Source: Acidobacteriota bacterium
GTDB taxonomy: Bacteria > Acidobacteriota > Terriglobia > UBA7540
Direction: 5' to 3'
Assembly: GCA_003171295.1 (NCBI GenBank)
Contig: PMYF01000796.1
Span: forward strand, 1 to 8,760
DNA length: 8,760 bases
A program made the position numbers and the translations under genes. The notes under the pieces are model-generated. The model saw nothing but the letters and a program-made list of their open reading frames with translations. It had not been told where the DNA came from and ran no database searches. Of this stretch, positions 1 through 4,481 are shown piece after piece. Positions within the stretch are counted from its first letter, which is position 1. Every line of letters begins with the position of its first letter.

Positions 1-627
1 ACTGAGACGTTGGCGGACATCATCGACAAGCAGCGCGAGATCGCGATTTTCAACTTGGTTGTGAACTCCGGTTCCATCCCGAGCGTCGCCCTGAGCGGCA
101 CTGGCCTGTGGAGCGATTACCAAAACTCCGACCCGATAGCTGCCATCAATGCCAGGCGCTCCGGCATTTTGCTGGGCAGCACCAAGGAGCCGAACACTCT
201 GCTGATGGGCTACGAGGTGTGGCTGCAGCTCATCCAGCACCCCGTCATCCTCGACCGGTTCAAGTACACCGCGCTTCCCCTCGGCTACCCGACAGAACAG
301 CAGTTGGCTGGTCTCTTCAACGTTGAAAACTTCGTCGTGGCCAAATCGCTGTATGACACCACACAGCAGGGCATCACACACAACCTGAGCTATATCTGGG
401 GGAAGAACTGTATCCTGGCTTACGTGCCGCCCGCTCAGGGCCAGCTCATGGTCACGCTGGGGACAACGTTCCGGTGGCTATATGGAGTGCCGCAGAATGG
501 CGGCATGCTGGTGAAGCGGTACCGCGTGGAGGAACGCAGCGGTGATATGGTCGAGTACCAAACGTATTTCGACATCGTTCTAACGGTGCCTGGAGCGGCC
601 TTCGTCTTCAAGACCTGTGTCGCGTGA
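1..627 (+). CDS. Phage major capsid protein, C-terminal part (5' end outside the window)
   Basis: The reading frame is open to the left edge and stops with TGA at 625-627, leaving about 208 residues. A TTG codon at position 10 is not a credible start, because the frame continues upstream and the protein starts mid-domain. The visible part matches the C-terminal region of a family of tailed-phage major capsid proteins: a helix with R-E-I-A-I, then V-A-L-S-G-T followed by W-S-D-Y and S-D-P-I (about residues 30-47), a P-N-T-L-L-M-G motif with V-W and H-P-V-I-L-D-R-F-K-Y (about 65-90), and W-G-K-N with L-A-Y-V-P-P (about 133-145). Such proteins are usually 300-350 residues, so roughly a third is missing. 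It would form the icosahedral head shell. The next gene is a tape-measure-like protein in the same direction. The family call is from motif memory; the exact fold class (HK97 type) is inferred. Confidence 0.85.
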   Translation, partial: TETLADIIDKQREIAIFNLVVNSGSIPSVALSGTGLWSDYQNSDPIAAINARRSGILLGSTKEPNTLLMGYEVWLQLIQHPVILDRFKYTALPLGYPTEQQLAGLFNVENFVVAKSLYDTTQQGITHNLSYIWGKNCILAYVPPAQGQLMVTLGTTFRWLYGVPQNGGMLVKRYRVEERSGDMVEYQTYFDIVLTVPGAAFVFKTCVA

Positions 628-729
628 AGTGTACGGCTAGCCGGAGGGAAGGGCGGCAAGGTAAAGCCCTTTCCTCTGGGCTCGCCGCGCGTCTGGCTGG
701 CGGTGGGCGCACTCTGAAGGGTAATCTCA
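628..729 (+). other. Structured spacer between capsid and tape-measure-like genes
   Basis: This 102-nt spacer contains a strong hairpin. Positions 641-654 (CCGGAGGGAAGGGC) pair with 666-679 (GCCCTTTCCTCTGG) over 14 consecutive pairs, two of them G-U, around an 11-nt loop. A weaker second stem pairs 683-686 with 699-702. AGTGT at 628-632 can pair with GCACT at 709-713, which would enclose both in a three-way junction. No T-run follows the main stem, so it does not look like an intrinsic terminator. It could be an mRNA processing or stability element that separates high capsid expression from lower tail expression, or a cis-acting RNA. The pairing is read directly from the sequence; the function is a guess. 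Confidence 0.5.
716..721 (+). promoter_or_regulatory. Ribosome binding site of the tape-measure-like gene
   Basis: GAAGGG lies 8 nt upstream of the ATG at 730. This supports that ATG as the start. An in-frame TGA at 715-717 overlaps the site and rules out any longer N-terminus. Confidence 0.7.
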
Positions 730-2409
730 ATGGGCTCCTTCCTCGGGCTTCTTCTCCAAATCAACGCGGATCCGTCGCAGGCGCAAGCGGCCATCGCGCA
801 GCTCGAACAAACCACGGGCCACAGCTTCGAAGAGGCGGCGGCCAGCACCAAACCTCTTAACGACAGCCTGCTGAGTAATCGCGAATCCGTTCGCTTGCTC
901 TCAGAAGAAATGGGCATCCACCTGCCGCGCGCGGTGAGTAGCGCTATCTCAGAAATGCTGCCTAACATCGCTCAGTTGGGCGGCGCGCTACTCGGGGTGT
1001 TTGCCGTAGAACAGGTGTCCAAGTGGGCGGTGGCCGGTGCGGACGCGTTCCGCGAATGGTACGTTCAGGGCGATGAGAGCATCAAGGATCTCGATACGGC
1101 TGCCACCGCTGCTTTTAAGCATATGCAGGAGGAGGCTGGGAAAGTATTCACTACTTTCAAAACAACAGAGGCGGGGGCTTTCAAGCTTGAAGAAATCGAA
1201 GCACGCGCGACCCAACTGGAGCGATATCACAATGCCTATAAGCTTTTGATGGATAAGGCGGGCGGGGACCTTCGCGTGCTCGGCACTATCAGCGCTGAGG
1301 CGGTTGCTACTATCGCGGAGGCCAATCGAGACGGCGCGGAGGGGTTTAAGCATGGCCTTGATAGTCTCACCGCCGTCGATCAGAAAATCGCCGAAACCGG
1401 CCAGCTTCAAACTGAGGCTCGCAAGCGCCAGGCTGAGTTGACGAAGAAAGATGGGGAAGAAGTCGCGCAGGCATTGAAGGGGCGAGGCCGCGAGGAAGAG
1501 CAGGCTGCGAAAGAAGTCCAGCGTCTCTGGGAAGAGACAACGCACGCGCAGTATGAGTATTTTCAAAAAGCACTGAAAGCGCAATCCGATGCTGAGAATA
1601 AATCGGTTGCGCAGGAAGTTGCGTATCAGGAACAAATTGCCAGGGGGCAAGCGGAGCTTCAGCGCCGGATGTGGGCGGCCAATGCGGCCCTCGCAAAAGA
1701 GCTGACTAAGGAGATCGCGGGGACCAACAAAGAGTTTGAGAAGATGGCCTTGCATTTCCAGGTCATGACACCGCTGGAGGTGAAAGCGCTAGTCCAGCTT
1801 GTGCCTGCCTTCAAGACGGCCGGCGCGGCGCAGTCCGAGTACATGGAAATAACCCGGATGGCGCACACGGTTACGACCGAGTTTATCGGCGGCGTGCGAA
1901 CTCAGATCGCGGCCATCCGGGAAGATTATGTGGGAGCTCTCGAAGGCGTAGGGTCCGGCCTGGCCGCGCTGATCGGCGGGCAGAAGGGCGCGGCAGTGTT
2001 TAAGGCTGGGTACGAAGTGGCGGAAGGCATTGCCTGCCTCGCCTCCGGTACCTGGCCGCCGAATCCCGCCGCCATCATCGCTGCCGGTTTGCACTTTGAA
2101 GCTGCCGCGCAGTTCGCCATGATGGGCGGCGGAGGGGGCGGAGGCTCGCGGAGCGTCGGCGGTGGCAGCAGTGGAAGTCAGTCGCGCTATGGCGTGGGCG
2201 GCGGTGGCGGGGGCAGCACGGGCATCGGCCCCGCGCAGCCGGGCGGCGGACGCGGACCGCTTGTTATTTGGAATCAGTATGGTCCTGCCGGCTCGAACAT
2301 GAAAGCGTTTGGCGTGATGGTGGGGAACACTTTGAGCCAGCTTACGAGGACCGGGCAGGTCAAGTTGGTCGCGACGACTGCCCTGACAAACGGGCCGAAA
2401 ATCACATAA
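730..2409 (+). CDS. Phage tail tape-measure-like protein
   Basis: This 559-residue protein has the layout of a short tape-measure protein, which sets tail length and helps DNA entry in siphophages. Residues 1-30 (L-G-L-L-L-Q-I-N-A-D then alternating Ala/Gln) resemble the start of tape-measure proteins. Residues 50-70 hold a G-I-H-L-P-R-A segment. Residues 75-105 are hydrophobic, with glycine and alanine. Residues 150-345 are a long charged, heptad-like helical region rich in Glu, Lys, Gln and Ala, probably coiled coil. Residues 400-463 are small and hydrophobic, with a pattern (K-A-G-Y-E-V-A-E-G-I, N-P-A-A-I-I-A-A, H-F-E-A-A-A-Q-F-A) typical of tape-measure C-termini. A glycine-rich linker spans 465-508 and a compact tail 510-559. 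At 559 residues it would specify a short tail. No tail-tube, chaperone or baseplate genes are beside it, which is odd. The phage origin is well supported by the capsid neighbour; the exact role is inferred from architecture. Confidence 0.65.
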   Translation: MGSFLGLLLQINADPSQAQAAIAQLEQTTGHSFEEAAASTKPLNDSLLSNRESVRLLSEEMGIHLPRAVSSAISEMLPNIAQLGGALLGVFAVEQVSKWAVAGADAFREWYVQGDESIKDLDTAATAAFKHMQEEAGKVFTTFKTTEAGAFKLEEIEARATQLERYHNAYKLLMDKAGGDLRVLGTISAEAVATIAEANRDGAEGFKHGLDSLTAVDQKIAETGQLQTEARKRQAELTKKDGEEVAQALKGRGREEEQAAKEVQRLWEETTHAQYEYFQKALKAQSDAENKSVAQEVAYQEQIARGQAELQRRMWAANAALAKELTKEIAGTNKEFEKMALHFQVMTPLEVKALVQLVPAFKTAGAAQSEYMEITRMAHTVTTEFIGGVRTQIAAIREDYVGALEGVGSGLAALIGGQKGAAVFKAGYEVAEGIACLASGTWPPNPAAIIAAGLHFEAAAQFAMMGGGGGGGSRSVGGGSSGSQSRYGVGGGGGGSTGIGPAQPGGGRGPLVIWNQYGPAGSNMKAFGVMVGNTLSQLTRTGQVKLVATTALTNGPKIT

Positions 2410-2418
2410 GTTGCCCTA

Positions 2419-2440
2419 CCCTCCGCCCTTATGCGGTGGG
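2419..2440 (+). other. Hairpin just after the phage gene, possible weak terminator
   Basis: CCCTCCGC at 2419-2426 pairs with GCGGTGGG at 2433-2440 in seven of eight positions (one T-T mismatch), with a 6-nt loop, starting 10 nt after the TAA stop. No T-run follows directly; the nearest is six T's at 2483-2488, which is too far for a standard intrinsic terminator. It may protect the 3' end of the mRNA or have no role. Confidence 0.3.
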
Positions 2441-2466
2441 CGTCGTGGTGTCTCTAGCCCTTGCAC

Positions 2467-2541
2467 TCCAAACTATTCTCGCTTTTTTCCAATCTAATGT
2501 CGCATCTAGTCCAAACTCTTCTCACATTCCACAATGATCTA
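2467..2541. repeat. Degenerate direct repeat in the phage/host junction
   Basis: TCCAAACTATTCTCGC (2467-2482) recurs as TCCAAACTCTTCTCAC (2510-2525), 14 of 16 identical with a 43-nt period. Both copies are followed by a pyrimidine-rich stretch ending in ATCTA (2492-2496 and 2537-2541). The stretch 2410-2540 has no credible gene and is visibly more AT- and pyrimidine-rich than its flanks. This is where a prophage boundary would be expected. The repeat could be an old tandem duplication or part of an attachment region; nothing shows which. Confidence 0.4.
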
Positions 2542-2543
2542 AC

Positions 2544-2568
2544 AAAAAGGGGAGGCCAAAGCCTCCCC
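2544..2568 (-). terminator. Intrinsic terminator of the nuo-atp unit
   Basis: On the minus strand GGGGAGGC (2568-2561) and GCCTCCCC (2556-2549) form a perfect 8-bp GC-rich stem with a 4-nt loop, followed at once by five T's (2548-2544). It lies about 30 nt past the atpE stop. On the plus strand no T-run follows the stem, so it works only for the minus-strand operon. Confidence 0.9.
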
Positions 2569-2597
2569 GTGAATCGAATGTCCGAAGTTGGAACCGG

Positions 2598-2924
2598 CTA
2601 ACCTATTTTGACCTTGGCAATAATGATGGCGAAAGTGTAAAGTGCCATCGACTCAATCAGAACCAGGGCCAGAATGAGCGAGAACTGAATTCCCGGGCGA
2701 GCGCCGGGATTGCGTGCCAGGCCTTCGCAGGCCGCCGCCGTGGCCTTGGATTGGGCATAGGCGCAGACTCCGGAGGCGATGGCCATGGCGAACCCCGCCG
2801 TGATGATGACCCATTTCGTGTCGTCCCCTGCCCCTTCTCCCCCGGGCATGGTTTGTGCATAAGCTGGTGCGGCAAGAAGCAAACCCATACAACTTCCAAG
2901 AAACATTAGCGCATTGCGTTTCAC
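2598..2924 (-). CDS. atpE: ATP synthase FO subunit c, with N-terminal leader
   Basis: This is the c subunit, the ring-forming proteolipid that carries protons through the membrane rotor of ATP synthase. The GTG at 2924 is chosen because AAGGAGG sits 6 nt upstream; an in-frame ATG at 2972 has no such site and would add a charged, non-hydrophobic stretch. The 108-residue product is longer than the usual 70-90. Residues 1-24 look like a signal peptide (K2-R3, hydrophobic core, A-Y-A-Q end), then a polar Gly/Asp-rich linker (25-37), helix 1 (about 38-66), the polar loop A-R-N-P (70-73) and helix 2 (79-103) with the proton carrier Glu91 in L-I-E-S. Helix 1 has alanines at 46, 48 and 50 where many c subunits have glycines. 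Q58, E91 and S92 line up with cation ligands of sodium-type rings, but the next residue is Met, not Thr. A 122-nt spacer separates it from atpB, and it is the last gene before the terminator. Confidence 0.95.
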   Translation of the reverse strand: MKRNALMFLGSCMGLLLAAPAYAQTMPGGEGAGDDTKWVIITAGFAMAIASGVCAYAQSKATAAACEGLARNPGARPGIQFSLILALVLIESMALYTFAIIIAKVKIG

Positions 2925-2930
2925 TTTCTT

Positions 2931-2937
2931 CCTCCTT
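2931..2937 (-). promoter_or_regulatory. Strong ribosome binding site of atpE
   Basis: AAGGAGG on the minus strand ends 6 nt before the GTG start. It is the strongest Shine-Dalgarno match in the operon. This fits the need for many c subunits per enzyme, and it fixes the start codon. Confidence 0.85.
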
Positions 2938-2984
2938 GGGACTTCCTCCCTTGCGTGAGGCAAGCCCCTCATGAGATGTCGCCA

Positions 2985-3004
2985 GGAGGTGGTTCCCCAC
3001 CTTC
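2985..3004 (-). other. Hairpin in the atpB-atpE spacer
   Basis: On the minus strand positions 3004-2997 and 2992-2985 form an 8-bp stem with one wobble pair, closed by the tetraloop GGAA (2996-2993), which fits the stable GNRA class. A smaller stem (TGAGG/CCTCA, 2972-2957) follows downstream. No T-run is present, so termination is unlikely. A role in mRNA stability, or in raising atpE translation relative to atpB, is plausible but not shown. Confidence 0.45.
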
Positions 3005-3046
3005 CCTCGAACAGGCAGGGCTCACACTGACGATTACTTCCTGAAC

Positions 3047-3811
3047 CTAGTGCTCCTTGGCGACAGCCATGCTGAGGTAGATTGCCGGCAAGAGCATGAA
3101 GATGTAAGCCTGGAGCAAAGAAACGAAAAGATGGAGCGCCATGAAGACCACGGGGAGCCCGATCGGGACCATGCCCCCGAACACTTGTTCCAGGATCCCG
3201 CCCACCAGCATATTCGCATAGAGACGTACGCTGAGTGAAAGCAGACGCCCGAGATTCCCGATGACCTCAATGGGAAACATGATGATGGCAATGGCCATCA
3301 GCGGCCCGCAAAGGTGCTTTAGATACCCGATCACGCCGTGCTCGCGGAAACCATGGTAATTGTAATAGAGAAAGGCCGCCACCGCACAACCCAGGGTGGC
3401 TTGAATCAAGCCGGTAGGGCTGACTTCGATCTTCAAGGCAGCATCAGGCACGCCGAGCGTGGGGATAAGACTGAGCAGGTTGCACATTGCCACAAAGACA
3501 AAAAGCGTCCCGAGCATCGCGACATACCGCCCGCTCCCGTGGCCGATGATCTCCTCCGCCGTGGAATTCGCAAACCCCAGGATTTCCTCGGCCACGTGTT
3601 GCAGTTTTCCGGGGTTCTCGACAGAAAGCCGAGCCCGCAGGATCAGCGCCACAGCGGCAAGGGTGAGAATCACCAAGACCTGCATCGCCAGGAAATCCGG
3701 AATGGGATGCGCTGCGTCGACTGGCGGAACGCGCAGGGCGGTCAGCACAGGTGTTACCAGCCACGCCAGCAGTTTGTTTAATACAGCCGTAAACCAAATC
3801 TGATGTTCCAT
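3047..3811 (-). CDS. atpB: ATP synthase FO subunit a
   Basis: Subunit a is the membrane stator that forms the two proton half-channels against the c ring. The 254-residue product has the usual length. About five to six membrane helices are visible (roughly residues 40-60, 95-118, 133-152, 168-200, 206-228 and 230-250). The essential arginine is R196 in L-S-V-R-L-Y-A-N-M, the counterpart of E. coli R210. E182 (F-P-I-E-V-I-G) and Q234 (L-L-Q-A-Y-I-F-M-L-L) are other conserved channel residues, and the end Y-L-S-M-A is typical. The ATG at 3811 has only a weak ribosome site. It begins 33 nt after the atpI stop, which suggests coupling within the operon. Expected FO partners b (atpF) and delta are not in the window. 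Confidence 0.97.
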   Translation of the reverse strand: MEHQIWFTAVLNKLLAWLVTPVLTALRVPPVDAAHPIPDFLAMQVLVILTLAAVALILRARLSVENPGKLQHVAEEILGFANSTAEEIIGHGSGRYVAMLGTLFVFVAMCNLLSLIPTLGVPDAALKIEVSPTGLIQATLGCAVAAFLYYNYHGFREHGVIGYLKHLCGPLMAIAIIMFPIEVIGNLGRLLSLSVRLYANMLVGGILEQVFGGMVPIGLPVVFMALHLFVSLLQAYIFMLLPAIYLSMAVAKEH

Positions 3812-3844
3812 AGTCGTATAATCGACCGGTCTTCCGCACCGACC

Positions 3845-4243
3845 TTAGCTTTTCCAGCCGGCGCGGAGGAGCGCCATCGCCTCAATTAAAACCCCGCCAA
3901 CCGGTACAAAGAGGCCGGCCAGGATTGCCACAATCGGCAGCCACCCGGTTCTATAGAAAAGATAAACCCCCGCAAATGCCAAAGGATATCGGAAAAAGAA
4001 CTTTGCGAGAACCCTCCTCGCTGGACGCGCCTCCCCGGCTGCCATCAGGGCCTCAATAGCCTGATGGAGCCAGAGGTAATTCAGGATGGCGAGCCCAGAA
4101 CCGAGGGTGAATCCCGCGCTGAAACGCACGTGACCAGACAGCAATATGCCTATCCCCACCGCACCAGCCAAACCTACCATCCAGCGCGGCAGGCGCGCTT
4201 CAGCTTGCGTCAGGTCCAGTGCTTGAGTTGTTTCCGTCGTCAT
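3845..4243 (-). CDS. atpI: ATP synthase accessory protein I (AtpI family)
   Basis: This small, 132-residue membrane protein fits the ATP synthase I family by size, position just upstream of atpB, and pattern. It has a polar N-terminus (1-20), then four hydrophobic segments at about 22-36, 43-62, 85-102 and 105-127. The second includes G-S-G-L-A-I-L-N-Y-L-W-L. AtpI helps assemble the c ring in several bacteria and is not part of the final enzyme. The ATG at 4243 overlaps the end of atpZ by 44 nt with a weak ribosome site, so translation is probably coupled. A later ATG (codon 22, at 4180) falls at the start of the first helix and is less likely. Confidence 0.8.
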   Translation of the reverse strand: MTTETTQALDLTQAEARLPRWMVGLAGAVGIGILLSGHVRFSAGFTLGSGLAILNYLWLHQAIEALMAAGEARPARRVLAKFFFRYPLAFAGVYLFYRTGWLPIVAILAGLFVPVGGVLIEAMALLRAGWKS

Positions 4244-4481
4244 GTTTCTCAGCTCGAGTCAGGATGCGCAGAATCTCCAGCACTCCCCCCGCTGCACCCA
4301 CCATGCCCAATACCAAGGACAAGAGCGGCGAGGTATGCAGCCATCGATCCAGCCACCAGCCTAGAGCGAATCCGCCCACGGCTGCGCCGGGCACAATGAT
4401 ACCCAGGCTGGAATAGAACCCTACTTGCTCCCACAGACTCAATTGCTTGCCGGAAGCCTTGGGCACTACCCCTCCCCTCAT
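4200..4481 (-). CDS. atpZ: AtpZ-like FO accessory protein (ATPase gene 1 family)
   Basis: This 93-residue protein has two membrane helices (about 22-41 and 48-69) and the family pattern G-x-x-x-P-G-A-A-x-G, then G-W-W-L-D-R-W, then T-S-P-L and an L-G-x-x-G-A-A-G-G second helix. AtpZ proteins precede atpI in many atp operons and act with AtpI; Mg2+ transport or assembly roles have been proposed. The ATG at 4481 forms an ATGA overlap with the nuoN stop, the usual sign of coupled translation. An alternative GTG at 4466 has a purine-rich AGGGGAGGGG just upstream and would drop five residues. A longer version from 4514 would overlap nuoN by 37 nt and adds nothing family-like. Its place directly after nuoN ties the two complexes into one unit. 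Confidence 0.8.
   Translation of the reverse strand: MRGGVVPKASGKQLSLWEQVGFYSSLGIIVPGAAVGGFALGWWLDRWLHTSPLLSLVLGMVGAAGGVLEILRILTRAEKHDDGNNSSTGPDAS

Noticed and set aside
988..1755. A 255-codon open frame on the minus strand opposite the tape-measure-like gene
   Set aside because: Its Leu/Phe-rich content mirrors the charged helical region on the coding strand. It has no recognisable motif or upstream ribosome site. The 177-codon frame at 435-968 is likewise a shadow crossing two phage genes.
2268..2537. An 89-codon plus-strand frame ending in the phage/host junction
   Set aside because: It overlaps the end of the tape-measure-like gene in another frame and runs into non-coding pyrimidine-rich sequence. 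It has no ribosome site or family resemblance.
2410..2597. Searched for a tRNA gene or tRNA fragment as a phage attachment site
   Set aside because: No cloverleaf arms or conserved T-loop sequence could be seen. The only clear structures are the atpE terminator and a weak hairpin after the phage gene.
2925..2972. A longer atpE starting at ATG 2972
   Set aside because: The added 16 residues are charged and include the ribosome-site region itself as coding sequence. The AAGGAGG 6 nt before the GTG at 2924 is a far better fit, and the leader then begins with a normal basic-hydrophobic pattern.
3816..3821. TATAAT on the plus strand in the atpI-atpB gap
   Set aside because: It matches a -10 box, but no plus-strand gene follows and no suitable -35 sequence was seen. 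It is part of a short GTCG/CGAC inverted repeat and is probably chance.
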